The translations under genes and the position numbers were made by a program. Positions 52,554 to 62,355 of a stretch of DNA of 64,000 nt are shown one piece after another (the first letter of the stretch is position 1; each line of letters starts with the position of its first letter). Below the pieces are notes generated by a model. It was not told where the DNA came from. It was given only the letters and a program-made list of their open reading frames with translations, and did not search any database. Source of the stretch: an uncultured Lachnospiraceae bacterium (GTDB lineage: Bacteria; Bacillota; Clostridia; Lachnospirales; Lachnospiraceae). The stretch lies in contig CAMOGQ010000001.1 of NCBI GenBank assembly GCA_946614165.1, forward strand, positions 1 to 64,000, read 5' to 3'.

Positions 52554-53927
52554 ATGTATCAGATAGAAGATAATAAGGGCTATATAACGGAAGTGGAAGA
52601 GGCCTCCGATAAAAAGAAGGCTACCAGAAAGGACCGGATCAAAACCGCCATCATCGTTTTCCTGGTGATCATGCTGATCCTTACCTTTTTCTCCAACACC
52701 ATCATGAACCATTCCCTGTCTCAGGTCTCCGTCCAGTATGTGACATCCGGCGAGATCACCCCCAAGGTCAGGGGAGCGGGCCAGGCCGAGGTCACCAATC
52801 CCTACAAGCTGATGATCAAGGGCAACCGGACCGTCCGACTGGTGAATGTCAAGGTGGGAGATACCGTAGCCGAGGGAGATATGATCTACCGCCTGAAGAA
52901 GACTTCCTCCGCCGAGCTGGAGGAGGCCAAAAAGAATCTGGCCTCTCTGGAGACGGAGTATGAGAAGGATATGTTCTCCGGCGCCCTTTCCGACGCGGAT
53001 ATTTCCCGGATCCGTCAGGGCAACTGGCGCAGCACCGACACCATGCAGTCCCAGATGTCCGGCGTGAACGGCCGTCTTTCCAGCGCCCAGGCCAGTGTGG
53101 CCTCCGCCAAGAACAAAGTCAACGGCATTACCGGAAACGGCAAAAAGGCCCAGAAGGCCAGGGCCGACGCGGAAGCCGCCCTTTCCCAGTGGGAAGCCTC
53201 CGTGGAAAGCATTACGGCGGAGAGAGATCAGCTGATCGAATCCATCAGCGCCGAGATCGACCTTCATGCCAAATATGACGAGATCCAGGAGGTCAGGGCC
53301 CAGGTTGAATCCCTTCAGAAGAAGGATACCAGGACCAAGGTCACTTCTCCCATTGCCGGCAGGATCGTTTCCCTGTCCTACAGCGCCGGAGACGAGACCT
53401 CTCCCGACGCGGAAGCGGCCGTGATCCAGCCCGAGGGCTCGGCCATGACCGTCCATTTTTCCGTATCCAAGGAACAGGCGGCCAACCTTAAGACCGGAAC
53501 GGCCGCAGAGGCCCAGAACGCCTGGTATTACGAAGATTTCAGCGCAAGGCTGGAGGCCATCAACAGGGATCCCGAAAACAAGGACAACAGGATCCTGGTC
53601 TTTTCCGTGGTCTGCCCCGAGGTGGAAGCGGGAGACAACATAGGCCTGACTGTGCCTCAGAATTCCGTCTACTATGACTATATCGTCCCCAATTCGGCCA
53701 TCCACGAGGACAATCAGGGCAAGTTCATCCTGATCGTGGAGAGCAAACAGTCCCCCCTGGGCAACCGCTATGTGGCTTCCAGGGTCAACGTGGACGTTCT
53801 GGCCTCGGACGAAAGCGTGTCTGCCATCTCGGCCATTCTGCTGGGATATGAATATGTGATCACCAATGCCACAAAGCCGGTGTCTGCCGGCGAGCAGGTA
53901 AGGCTTGCGGAGGATGCAGATGTCTGA
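52554..53927 (+). CDS. HlyD/MFP-type efflux adaptor
   Basis: A 457-residue membrane-fusion-type adaptor. One N-terminal helix (about 35-53) is followed by a lipoyl half (VNVKVGDTVAEGDMIYRL), a coiled coil broken at residues 140-215 and resuming to ~260, the second lipoyl half (VTSPIAGRIVSLSYSAGD) and a beta-barrel region. In Gram-positives such proteins pair with MacB-like ABC permeases in antimicrobial peptide or lipid export. AAAGGAG precedes the ATG. It overlaps the next gene by eight bases. Its presence between two sugar-type permeases and a binding lipoprotein is unusual. Confidence 0.88.
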   Translation: MYQIEDNKGYITEVEEASDKKKATRKDRIKTAIIVFLVIMLILTFFSNTIMNHSLSQVSVQYVTSGEITPKVRGAGQAEVTNPYKLMIKGNRTVRLVNVKVGDTVAEGDMIYRLKKTSSAELEEAKKNLASLETEYEKDMFSGALSDADISRIRQGNWRSTDTMQSQMSGVNGRLSSAQASVASAKNKVNGITGNGKKAQKARADAEAALSQWEASVESITAERDQLIESISAEIDLHAKYDEIQEVRAQVESLQKKDTRTKVTSPIAGRIVSLSYSAGDETSPDAEAAVIQPEGSAMTVHFSVSKEQAANLKTGTAAEAQNAWYYEDFSARLEAINRDPENKDNRILVFSVVCPEVEAGDNIGLTVPQNSVYYDYIVPNSAIHEDNQGKFILIVESKQSPLGNRYVASRVNVDVLASDESVSAISAILLGYEYVITNATKPVSAGEQVRLAEDADV

Positions 53928-55353
53928 TAAAGCAAAAGTCTCCGGGAAACGTTCCCGGCGGACTGCCATCCTGGCCGGAACAGGCCTGTTCTTTCTTCTG
54001 CTGGCAGCCATCATCAGCCTTCTGAAGGGCCGTTTTGCAGCGTCTCTTTATGACCAGAGAGAAGGAGAACGCTGGGGACTGAGCGGCGGCGCTGCCCAGA
54101 TCAGCTGCTTCTACGGCAGCGGCCAGGCTCTTAAGGAAGAGGATATCCCGGAGCTGCAGTACCAGCTGGAGGAGATCCTGAAAAACAGATCGATATCTCA
54201 GGAGACCCTGGGCGTTCCGGAGACTGCCAGACTTTTTGCCCTGGGCTACAGCGGCCTGGGACAGGTGGAGATCACCGGAAAGGACAGGACCTTTACCGTG
54301 AACGCGGTGGGAGCGGGAGGAGACTATTTCCTTTTCCATCCCGTAAGGCTCCTGACCGGATCCTATTTTTCCGGAGAAGACCTGATGCACGACAGGATCC
54401 TCATCGATGAGGAAACGGCCTGGTCCGTGTTCGGATCTCCGGACTGTGTGGGAAAGTCCCTGGACATAAACGGCGTTCCCCACTATATTTCCGGTGTATA
54501 CCTGCGGGAGAACGATTCTCTGACCAGGAAGGCGGGCTGCGCCAGATCCATGGTCTATATTTCCTTTGATTCCCTTGCCCGGTACAGCACCGGAGGCTTT
54601 GTGACAGCCGCCTATTCCGAGACCAGCGCGGTCAGGGAAGAGGAAAGCCTGTCAGAGACCGGGGCGGATGTTTCCCCGAACGGGGACATGGCCGAAGCTT
54701 CCTCCGAAGAGGCAGGGGGCGGCATCACCTGCCTGGAAACGGTCCTGCCCAATCCCGTGGAGGGCTATGCCCTGGGGATCATGAAGGAGGCGGCCGGTTC
54801 CCCCTCCGGCATGGTTATGGTGGACAATACCGCCAGATACAGAGACGGCGCCCTGCTGGACCTTTTCCTGGACTTTACCTCCCGGGGCATGCAGACGACG
54901 GGGATTTCCTTCCCCTTCTGGGAGAACAGGGCCAGAGCCTGGGAGAATATTCTTTCCCTGGTCTTTATGGCCTACTGTCTCTGCCTCTTTGCTGCGGCTC
55001 TGGTCCTGGTGATACTGATCGTCACCTGGTACAGAAATAAAAAGTGGAATACCGGCTCTCTGGCGAAAAAGGCCTCCGACTGGTTCTATGACAGACAGGC
55101 CGAGAAGGCAAGGATCGCCGCCATGAGCGGAGACAAGGCTCAAAGGATCTCCGCGGATGAGACGGACCCGGATTTTGACTTCAGTGATCTTGACGATCCG
55201 GACAGCGACAGCTTTGATTTTTACGATGAAGATGAGGAACCGGACCCTGAAGATCAGTGGGATGCGGCGGAGGATGCTCAGGCTCCCGCCGATGATACAG
55301 AAGGCAGCGTAAACACGTCGGAACACGAGAAAGGTTACGAAAATGAAAAATAA
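53920..55353 (+). CDS. MacB-like (FtsX-type) membrane protein with only two helices
   Basis: A 477-residue protein. Helix 1 (about 17-38) is followed by a ~300-residue extracytoplasmic domain resembling the MacB periplasmic core (SGSYFSGEDLMHDRILIDEETAW, CVGKSLDINGVPHYISGVY) and by helix 2 (about 348-372). The C-terminal ~105 residues are cytoplasmic and highly acidic. True MacB/FtsX permeases have four helices; the last two are lacking, so it may be a co-receptor or adaptor subunit rather than a channel. ATG 53920 has GGAGG six bases upstream and overlaps the HlyD-like gene. Assignment to the MacB group is by pattern and moderately sure. Confidence 0.75.
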   Translation: MSDKAKVSGKRSRRTAILAGTGLFFLLLAAIISLLKGRFAASLYDQREGERWGLSGGAAQISCFYGSGQALKEEDIPELQYQLEEILKNRSISQETLGVPETARLFALGYSGLGQVEITGKDRTFTVNAVGAGGDYFLFHPVRLLTGSYFSGEDLMHDRILIDEETAWSVFGSPDCVGKSLDINGVPHYISGVYLRENDSLTRKAGCARSMVYISFDSLARYSTGGFVTAAYSETSAVREEESLSETGADVSPNGDMAEASSEEAGGGITCLETVLPNPVEGYALGIMKEAAGSPSGMVMVDNTARYRDGALLDLFLDFTSRGMQTTGISFPFWENRARAWENILSLVFMAYCLCLFAAALVLVILIVTWYRNKKWNTGSLAKKASDWFYDRQAEKARIAAMSGDKAQRISADETDPDFDFSDLDDPDSDSFDFYDEDEEPDPEDQWDAAEDAQAPADDTEGSVNTSEHEKGYENEK

Positions 55354-57736
55354 GAAAAAAGTGATCAGCCTGCTCCTGGCGGGCGTCATGGCTCTGTCCC
55401 TGGCCGGCTGCGGCGGCGGACAGAACGGAGAAGGCGGGGGATCGTCCGATGCGGCTCCTTCTTCCTCTTCCGAGATGAGCACGGCGGTAGCCTCCGGAAA
55501 GATCGTATATACTGACAGCGAGATCAGGATCGACGAGCTTGACGACCAGGACCTGGTTTACGAGATCTCCTATATGGAGGCTTTCGGAGACGAGATCCGG
55601 GGCTACGGTTTCTACTACGACCTTGAGAACGGCGGCCAGGTGGATTTCCTGTGCAGCTTCAAGAGCGACGGGTCGGATATGAAGATCACCCCTCTGGAAC
55701 TGGTATATGACGGCTTCAATACCTATTACAGCAATTATGCCATGGACGGGGAAGGCGGCGTCTACTTCATCAAGCAGACTATGAGCGATACGGAAGAAGG
55801 AGACGAGGAGCTGACGGAAGAGGAAGAAAATGATCTCTTCTTCGATGCGGAAGAGTCCTTCTCCCTGGTCAAAACGGACGATACGGGCAAGACTGTCTGG
55901 TCCTCGGATATCGAATTTGAAGACGATGACAGCGAATATTCCTATCCCGCCGTCTACGGCCTTGTCTATTCCGGTCAGGCCGGCCTGTACGTTTCCACCT
56001 CACAGGGCATTCTCAACTACGATCCCAAAAACGGCGATCTGCTGGGGACCCTGGAAGGGTCGGAGGATATGGCCGAGTGCCAGATGCACATCATGGCAGA
56101 CGGAAATCTCCTTCTGATCTACAACAACGGCGAAGGCTACAGGTACAGCCTGATCGATGCCGGAACCGGTGAGGCATCCGAGCCGGAAGTCAGTCCCGAT
56201 ATCCGCATCGATTACAACTTCAGTATGTTCCCCGGCAGGAATTCCGATCTTCTGCTGACAGATTCCAACGGCATCTACTCCTATAATTTCGGTGACAACG
56301 GCATGACGGAGATCGTCAACTTCATCGGCTCCGAAATGGATGTCAACTTCGTGGTGTCCATGGCGGAAATGGAAGACGGAAAGATCGCCGTCATGGTCAT
56401 GGAAGCCGCCACCGGCCTGCAGAAGCTCCATATCCTGACTCCTGTGGATTCCTCTACCCTCAAGGAGAGGAAAGAACTGAAGCTGTCCTGCTACTACATG
56501 GACGCCAATGCCCGCAGGGAGATCATCAACTTCAACAAGACCAACGAAGAATACAAGATCATCGTCAATGACTATTCCAAGTTCGACGATGTTTCCAGCA
56601 TGGATTACGCTTCCACCTCTCAGGGCGCGGCCCAGTTCAACACGGACATCGTTTCCGGCAACGTTCCGGATATCGTGATCCTGTCGGGAGATATGTTCCC
56701 GGAGAACTATATCAGCAAAGGCATCTTTGAGGATATGGCCCCCTATCTTGAGAAGGATCCGGAGCTGTCCGGCAAGGAATACCTGACCAACATCTTTGAA
56801 GCAGTCAATCCCTGGGGCGGACTCTATGTCCTTTCCCCTTCCTTCACCCTGGCCGCCATGCTGGGCAAGGAAGAGTATATCGGGGACGGCATCGATCTGA
56901 CCCAGCTGATCAGACTGGCCGACCAGAAGGGCATCGAATACAAGAACATCTTTACCTTCGAGCTCAGAAATGCCATCCTCTACAATGCCATGATGCTGAA
57001 CGGCAGCGAGTTCATCGACCTCTCCAGCGGCAAGTGCCGCTTCGACTCCGATGATTTCATCAATCTTCTGGAGTTTACCAACAAGCTGCCGGCGGACTAT
57101 TCCGAGGAGACGGAAGAAGACTACGGCGCCTATGAGTCCTACTACAGGGATGACAGGGCCCTGCTGGCCATGTCCTATCTCTACAGCTTCGATTCCTATA
57201 AGGAAGCCATTCAGGCTACCTTCGGGACCGACGTATCCGTAACGGGATTCCCCTCCGCCGCAAAGAGCACGGCTGCCGTATATCCCGAGCTCAGGATCTG
57301 CATGTCGGCCACATCCTCCGAAAAAGAGGGCGCATGGCAGTTCATCCGCAGCTTCCTGACGGACGAGTACCAGGAGACCATCTGCAGCAGCGAAATGTCC
57401 ACGGCCTTCCCCGTATCCGTGACCGCTCTGGAAGGCATGGCCAAGGCCTCCACGGAGCAGCAGTACTACACGGACGAGTTCGGACTGGAGCAGCCCGAGA
57501 ATCCTCTGGTGACCGTCGACGGCGTGGATGTGGAACTGGTCCCTCTCAAGAAGAAAGAGGCCCAGAAGCTGGTGGACGTTTTAAAGAGCGCGGACCACAC
57601 CGCCTATACCAACTATGAAGTCATGGACATCGTGATCGAAGAAGCCGAATCCTACTGGAACGGAGAAAAGTCCTCCAGGGAAGTGGCGGATATCATTCAG
57701 AGCCGTATTTCCATCTTCATCAACGAGAACAGCTGA
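55343..57736 (+). CDS. Large binding lipoprotein: propeller-like sensor plus solute-binding domain
   Basis: A 797-residue lipoprotein: [23 protein letters not shown] gives a lipobox Cys at residue 23. Residues 55-370 are beta-rich and repetitive ([53 protein letters not shown]), propeller-like. Residues 375-797 resemble a family 1 solute-binding protein ([71 protein letters not shown]). The sugar-binding half is thus fused to a sensor-like domain, nearly doubling the usual ~430 residues. It overlaps the preceding gene by 11 bases. Ligand unknown. Confidence 0.88.
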   Translation: MKNKKKVISLLLAGVMALSLAGCGGGQNGEGGGSSDAAPSSSSEMSTAVASGKIVYTDSEIRIDELDDQDLVYEISYMEAFGDEIRGYGFYYDLENGGQVDFLCSFKSDGSDMKITPLELVYDGFNTYYSNYAMDGEGGVYFIKQTMSDTEEGDEELTEEEENDLFFDAEESFSLVKTDDTGKTVWSSDIEFEDDDSEYSYPAVYGLVYSGQAGLYVSTSQGILNYDPKNGDLLGTLEGSEDMAECQMHIMADGNLLLIYNNGEGYRYSLIDAGTGEASEPEVSPDIRIDYNFSMFPGRNSDLLLTDSNGIYSYNFGDNGMTEIVNFIGSEMDVNFVVSMAEMEDGKIAVMVMEAATGLQKLHILTPVDSSTLKERKELKLSCYYMDANARREIINFNKTNEEYKIIVNDYSKFDDVSSMDYASTSQGAAQFNTDIVSGNVPDIVILSGDMFPENYISKGIFEDMAPYLEKDPELSGKEYLTNIFEAVNPWGGLYVLSPSFTLAAMLGKEEYIGDGIDLTQLIRLADQKGIEYKNIFTFELRNAILYNAMMLNGSEFIDLSSGKCRFDSDDFINLLEFTNKLPADYSEETEEDYGAYESYYRDDRALLAMSYLYSFDSYKEAIQATFGTDVSVTGFPSAAKSTAAVYPELRICMSATSSEKEGAWQFIRSFLTDEYQETICSSEMSTAFPVSVTALEGMAKASTEQQYYTDEFGLEQPENPLVTVDGVDVELVPLKKKEAQKLVDVLKSADHTAYTNYEVMDIVIEEAESYWNGEKSSREVADIIQSRISIFINENS

Positions 57737-57753
57737 TTGAAAGTGAGTTTTTT

Positions 57754-59571
57754 ATGACAGATAGAAACCAGGAATGCATTCGTAATTTCTGTATCGTAGC
57801 CCACATAGACCATGGCAAGTCCACCCTGGCGGACAGGATGATCGAGAAGACGGGCCTTCTGACCAGCAGGGAAATGCAGGATCAGGTCCTCGACAACATG
57901 GATCTGGAAAGGGAACGCGGCATTACGATCAAATCCCAGGCAGTCCGTCTGATCTACAAGGCCAGAAACGGAAAGGAATATACCTTCAACCTGATCGACA
58001 CCCCCGGCCACGTCGACTTCAACTATGAGGTCAACCGGTCCCTGGCGGCCTGTGACGGAGCCATCCTGGTGGTGGACGCCACCCAGGGCATCCAGGCCCA
58101 GACCCTGGCCAATGTCTATCTGGCCCTGGAGCAGGACCTGGACGTATTTCCTGTCATCAACAAGATCGACCTGCCCTCCGCCATGCCGGATGCGGTCAGG
58201 ACCGAGATCGAGGACGTGATCGGCATCGAGGCCGAGGACGCTCCTCTGATCTCTGCCAAGCAGGGCATAGGCATTGAGGACGTGCTGGAAGCCGTGGTGG
58301 AAAAGATCCCGGCTCCGGACGGAGATCCCGAGGCCCCCTTAAAGGCTCTGATCTTCGACTCCCTCTATGATTCCTACAAGGGCGTCATCGTGTTCGTAAG
58401 GCTCAGGGACGGCGTCATCCGCAGAGGGTCCCGGGTCCGCATGATGGCCACCGGCGCCGTGGTGGAAGTGGTGGAAGTGGGCTATTTCGGCCCCGGCCAG
58501 TTCATCCCCTGCGAAGAGCTTTCGGCAGGCATGGTAGGCTATTTTACTGCCTCCATCAAAAATATCCGGGACGCCAGAGTGGGCGATACCGTAACGGAAG
58601 ACGAAAGACCCTGCAGCGAGCCCCTTCCGGGCTACAAATCCCCCCAGCCCATGGTCTACTGCGGCCTTTATCCCGCGGACAGCGCCAGGTATCCGGACCT
58701 TCGGGATGCCTTGGAAAAGCTCCAGCTCAACGACGCCTCCCTTTTCTTCGAGCCCGAGACCTCTCTGGCTCTGGGCTTCGGCTTCCGCTGCGGCTTCCTG
58801 GGACTCCTCCACATGGAGGTCATCCTGCAGCGTCTGGAGAGAGAGTACGACCTGGATCTGATCTCCACCTCCCCGGGCGTTGTCTACAAGGTCTATAAGA
58901 CCGACGGCACCATGATCGAACTGACAAACCCTTCCAACCTGCCCGACGTGACACTGATCGAGCACATGGAGGAGCCCATCGTCAGCGCCGAGATCATGGT
59001 CACCACCGAGTTCATAGGTCCCATCATGCAGCTCTGTCAGGAACGCAGAGGGGTCTATATTTCTACGGAATACATCGAACAGACCAGGGCAGTCCTTCAT
59101 TATGACCTGCCTCTGAACGAGATCATCTATGACTTCTTCGACGCTCTCAAGTCCAGGTCCAGAGGCTACGCCTCCTTTGACTACGAACTCAAGGGCTATG
59201 AGACTTCCAGGCTGGTCCGCATGGACATCCTGGTCAACAAGGAGCCCGTGGACGCCCTTTCCTTCATCGTCCACGCGGACGGCGCTTATGAAAGAGGCCG
59301 CCGCATGTGCGAGCGCTTAAAGGACGAGATCCCCAGACAGCTCTTCGACGTGCCCATCCAGGCCGCCGTGGGCGGAAGGATCATTGCAAGAGAGACCATC
59401 CGCCAGCTGCGCAAGGACGTCCTGGCCAAGTGCTACGGCGGTGATATTTCCAGAAAGAAGAAGCTTCTCGAGAAACAGAAAGAAGGCAAGCGCCGGATGC
59501 AGGTGGTAGGAAACGTGGAGATCCCCAAGGAGGCCTTCATGAATGTCCTCAAGCTGGATTCCGGAAACTGA
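57754..59571 (+). CDS. lepA: Elongation factor 4 (LepA)
   Basis: A 605-residue translational GTPase that remodels stalled ribosomes. G motifs are intact: [26 protein letters not shown]. The LepA-specific C-terminal domain begins [33 protein letters not shown] precedes the ATG. It begins 18 bases after the binding lipoprotein gene with no clear terminator between, so some read-through from the ABC operon is possible. hemW follows 14 bases later, the common Firmicutes pair. Confidence 0.97.
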   Translation: MTDRNQECIRNFCIVAHIDHGKSTLADRMIEKTGLLTSREMQDQVLDNMDLERERGITIKSQAVRLIYKARNGKEYTFNLIDTPGHVDFNYEVNRSLAACDGAILVVDATQGIQAQTLANVYLALEQDLDVFPVINKIDLPSAMPDAVRTEIEDVIGIEAEDAPLISAKQGIGIEDVLEAVVEKIPAPDGDPEAPLKALIFDSLYDSYKGVIVFVRLRDGVIRRGSRVRMMATGAVVEVVEVGYFGPGQFIPCEELSAGMVGYFTASIKNIRDARVGDTVTEDERPCSEPLPGYKSPQPMVYCGLYPADSARYPDLRDALEKLQLNDASLFFEPETSLALGFGFRCGFLGLLHMEVILQRLEREYDLDLISTSPGVVYKVYKTDGTMIELTNPSNLPDVTLIEHMEEPIVSAEIMVTTEFIGPIMQLCQERRGVYISTEYIEQTRAVLHYDLPLNEIIYDFFDALKSRSRGYASFDYELKGYETSRLVRMDILVNKEPVDALSFIVHADGAYERGRRMCERLKDEIPRQLFDVPIQAAVGGRIIARETIRQLRKDVLAKCYGGDISRKKKLLEKQKEGKRRMQVVGNVEIPKEAFMNVLKLDSGN

Positions 59572-59584
59572 GAACGGGAGAGCC

Positions 59585-60718
59585 ATGGATCAGAGCCTTT
59601 CCTTGTATATTCATTTCCCTTTCTGCGTCCGCAAATGCAGGTACTGCGATTTTCTCTCAGGCCCTGCGGACTCTGCGGCCAGGGAGGCATATCTGGGGGC
59701 ACTGGAGAGAGAGATCTCTCTGGTGCCCGAATTTATAGCAAAAAGACCCGTCAGGACCCTCTTTTTCGGAGGAGGGACCCCTTCCCTTATGGAGGAGGAC
59801 CAGCTGGCCTTCCTGATGGAGGCTCTGGAGGACAGATTTTCCCTGGAAGAGGGCGCAGAGATCAGCATGGAGGTCAATCCGGGAACGGCGGACCTTGAGA
59901 AGCTGAGGGGCTTTCGGAAGCTGGGCGTAAACCGCCTTTCCATCGGCGTCCAGTCTTTCCATGACGGGGAACTGGCATTGCTTGGCAGGATCCACAGAGG
60001 GGAGGACGCCCTGAGGATCTTTAAGGAAGCCAGGCGGGCGGGCTTTGACAACCTGAATCTGGACCTTATGAGCGCCCTGCCGGGCCAGAGCCCGGAGAGC
60101 TGGCAAGGCAACCTGGAAATAGCCTGCGGCCTGGGACCGGAGCATATCTCCGCCTACAGCCTGATTATAGAAGAGGGGACTCCCTTTGCCTCCATGGACC
60201 TGCCTCCCCTGCCGGACGAGGAAGAGGACAGGCGCATGTACCACGAGACCGGAGAGATCCTTTTATCCCACGGCTATGAGCGCTACGAAATCTCCAACTA
60301 CGCAAGGGAAGGCTTTGCCTGCCGCCACAACTGCGTCTACTGGACCTGCAGGGACTATCTGGGACTGGGGCTTGGCGCTTCCTCCCTCATTGGAGAGAGC
60401 CGCTTTGACTGCGTAAGATCCATGAAGGACTATCTGGCGGCGCGCAGATGGGAGGATTTCCATCCGGAAAAGATCCTTCTGACTTCGGAAGACCGGATGG
60501 AGGAATTCATGTTCCTGGGGCTTCGCATGACAGAGGGGATCCGCCTGGCAGAGTTTGAAGAGCGGTTCGGAGTATCCTTTGAAAAGATCTACGGAAAGAT
60601 TTCCGGAAAGCACCTGGAAGAGGGCCTTCTGGCAGAGGAAAAAGGAAGGCTTTTTCTGACGGAAAGGGGCCTGGACATAGCCAACTATGTCATGTCCGAC
60701 TATATCCTGGACAGGTAA
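59585..60718 (+). CDS. hemW: Radical SAM haem chaperone HemW
   Basis: A 377-residue HemN-like protein. The radical SAM motif is YIHFPFCVRKCRYCDF (C-x3-C-x2-C), followed by FFGGGTPSLM and NLDLMSALPGQ. It lacks the N-terminal extension of true HemN, and its size and position after lepA identify HemW, a haem-binding protein thought to deliver haem to respiratory enzymes. ATG 59585 has GGGAGA close upstream; an upstream ATG at 59543 lies inside lepA. It is distinct from hemZ at 21.9 kb. Confidence 0.94.
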   Translation: MDQSLSLYIHFPFCVRKCRYCDFLSGPADSAAREAYLGALEREISLVPEFIAKRPVRTLFFGGGTPSLMEEDQLAFLMEALEDRFSLEEGAEISMEVNPGTADLEKLRGFRKLGVNRLSIGVQSFHDGELALLGRIHRGEDALRIFKEARRAGFDNLNLDLMSALPGQSPESWQGNLEIACGLGPEHISAYSLIIEEGTPFASMDLPPLPDEEEDRRMYHETGEILLSHGYERYEISNYAREGFACRHNCVYWTCRDYLGLGLGASSLIGESRFDCVRSMKDYLAARRWEDFHPEKILLTSEDRMEEFMFLGLRMTEGIRLAEFEERFGVSFEKIYGKISGKHLEEGLLAEEKGRLFLTERGLDIANYVMSDYILDR

Positions 60719-60848
60719 GGATACTCCCGGGCGGCCCGGCATATGTCTGGCTTTCCTGTTTCTCTTTTCTTTTTCCTTGTCTTTTCCCTCCGGGAGCGAA
60801 CCTTTTTGCCTTCTGCACATGCAGGGCGCCATATGGTAACATAGCAGG

Positions 60849-60936
60849 CAGGAACGGACGATCGTTCCTGTCTTTTTTCCTTTTTTCCCCATGCAGGTAA
60901 TTATTCAGAAGGAATGGTCTGATCATTCCTTTTTTA
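60849..60936 (+). terminator. Tandem terminators between hemW and dprA
   Basis: CAGGAACG/CGTTCCTG (60849-60870, then CTTTTTT) and AAGGAATG/CATTCCTT (60909-60931, then T run). The two hairpins share the pattern GGAA[CT]G...GATC[GA]TTCC and look duplicated. The upstream part of the gap (60719-60848) is pyrimidine-rich without a gene. Confidence 0.8.
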
Positions 60937-60967
60937 GCGTGCCCTGCGGGGCGGAAGGAGAAAAGAC

Positions 60968-62182
60968 ATGAAAGGAAGAAAGCGTTTCGACCCCTGGGGC
61001 CTCTGGCTGTCTCAGGCAGAGGGAATCGGAAGCGGAACGGCGCTCCGGCTCTTCGGAGCCTTCCGGAAACTTTCCGGTCAGGGAGAAGCCTCCCTGTTTG
61101 AACTGGCAGCTGCCATGCAAGGCAGCGGCTTTGCAAGGCGGCTGTATGAGATGGGAGAAAGAGATCTCAGGGACCTGGCCCGGACGGGCCTGGGAGAGAG
61201 GGGAGCTGCAAGGGCTGCAGGCATCCTTGAGAAAGCAAAAAGAAGGGGGCCGGAAGAGGCGGAGAGGGACCTGTTATCCAGGGGACTTTCCTTTGTTTCC
61301 CTGGAGGACCCGGAGTATCCGGAAAGGCTCCGCGCCATACCCGACATGCCCCTGGGCCTGTATTATAAGGGGAGGCTGCCGGATCCGGAGAAGCCTTCTG
61401 CGGCCGTCATAGGATCCAGAAGGGCCGACCGCTACGGCCTGGACCAGGCAGGGCGCTTTGCCTCTGCCCTGGCATCGCAGGGCGTAAGCGTCATCAGCGG
61501 CATGGCTCTCGGGGTGGACGGAGCCGCCGGCAGGGCGGCCCTGCGGGCGGGAGGAGACTCCTTTGCCGTTCTGGGATCCGGAGCGGACGTCTGCTATCCT
61601 CCCGGGAACCGGGACCTTTATGACCTTCTTTCCGGGAGGGGAGGGATCCTTTCCGAATATATGCCGGGGACGCCCGCAAGGCCCGGCCTTTTCCCTCCCC
61701 GCAACCGGATCATCTCGGGCCTCTCGGACCTGATCCTGGTGATCGAAGCCAGGGGAGGATCCGGGACACTGATCACCACGGACTATGCCCTGGCCCAGGG
61801 AAAGGAGGTCTTTGCCCTGCCGGGCCGGGTCACGGATCCTCTCTCGGAGGGCTGCAACCGCCTGATCGCCCAGGGGGCCTCCATGGCCCTGGAGCCCGGA
61901 GACCTGACAGAGCGATTCTTCGGCATTCCGGCAGGGGATAACAGCTCCGGGAAAAGAAAGGAAAGGGCAATGGATCCGGGCGAAGTCAGGAGCCTTATCC
62001 TTTCCGTCCTTTCGGATCAGAAGCCCATGACGGAAGAGGAGATCCTTCTTCGCTGCGGGAGAAGGTCCCCTGGCCCCGGGGAGAATCTGCGCCCTGCCCT
62101 GATGCTTCTTATCCTGCAGGACCTGGCGGAGGAAAGAGAGGGAGGATTTATCAGAAAGAGGGGAAAGGAGGAGAGGATCTGA
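60968..62182 (+). CDS. dprA: DNA-processing protein DprA
   Basis: A 404-residue protein that loads RecA on incoming single-stranded DNA in transformation. An N-terminal helical segment (1-100) is followed by the Rossmann-like domain: AVIGSRRADRYG, SVISGMALGVDGAAGRAAL, AVLGSGADVCYPPGNRDLY, PPRNRIISGLSDLILVIEA and SGTLITTDYALAQGK. A C-terminal winged-helix-like part (340-395) follows. CGGAAGGAG precedes the ATG. It has no competence genes beside it and is separated from topA by 35 kb. Natural competence of the organism is not shown by this gene alone. Confidence 0.95.
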   Translation: MKGRKRFDPWGLWLSQAEGIGSGTALRLFGAFRKLSGQGEASLFELAAAMQGSGFARRLYEMGERDLRDLARTGLGERGAARAAGILEKAKRRGPEEAERDLLSRGLSFVSLEDPEYPERLRAIPDMPLGLYYKGRLPDPEKPSAAVIGSRRADRYGLDQAGRFASALASQGVSVISGMALGVDGAAGRAALRAGGDSFAVLGSGADVCYPPGNRDLYDLLSGRGGILSEYMPGTPARPGLFPPRNRIISGLSDLILVIEARGGSGTLITTDYALAQGKEVFALPGRVTDPLSEGCNRLIAQGASMALEPGDLTERFFGIPAGDNSSGKRKERAMDPGEVRSLILSVLSDQKPMTEEEILLRCGRRSPGPGENLRPALMLLILQDLAEEREGGFIRKRGKEERI

Positions 62183-62282
62183 CGGGACGGCGGATCTCCT
62201 GCAGAGCCCCGCGCCATCCTCTGCTTTATGCTTTTTTCTTCTTCACTGCCCGGGCTTATACCACATGCTTCTTTTTTAATTC

Positions 62283-62311
62283 TTTACATTGGAATATAAA
62301 AAATGTAGAAT
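62283..62311 (+). promoter_or_regulatory. Promoter of hisS-aspS
   Basis: TTTACA (62283-62288), 17 bases, TAGAAT (62306-62311). The leader is only about 40 bases; no T-box fits. Confidence 0.7.
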
Positions 62312-62355
62312 GAATAGTTGTGAAATTGCCCAAGGCAGAGAGGAAATATACCGAA

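Noticed and set aside
50481..54014. A 1177-codon open frame on the minus strand opposite the ABC operon
   Set aside because: It is antisense to three genes with clear families. Its translation is His/Gly/Asp/Gln-rich without domains, as expected from the reverse complement of this codon usage, and no ribosome site or promoter supports it.
59585..60718. Annotation as oxygen-independent coproporphyrinogen oxidase HemN
   Set aside because: The length, absence of the HemN N-terminal extension and lepA linkage fit HemW; HemN-like naming would be misleading.
62183..62355. Possible T-box or His-responsive leader before hisS
   Set aside because: The promoter leaves only about 40 transcribed bases before the start codon; no specifier loop, T-box sequence or terminator is present.
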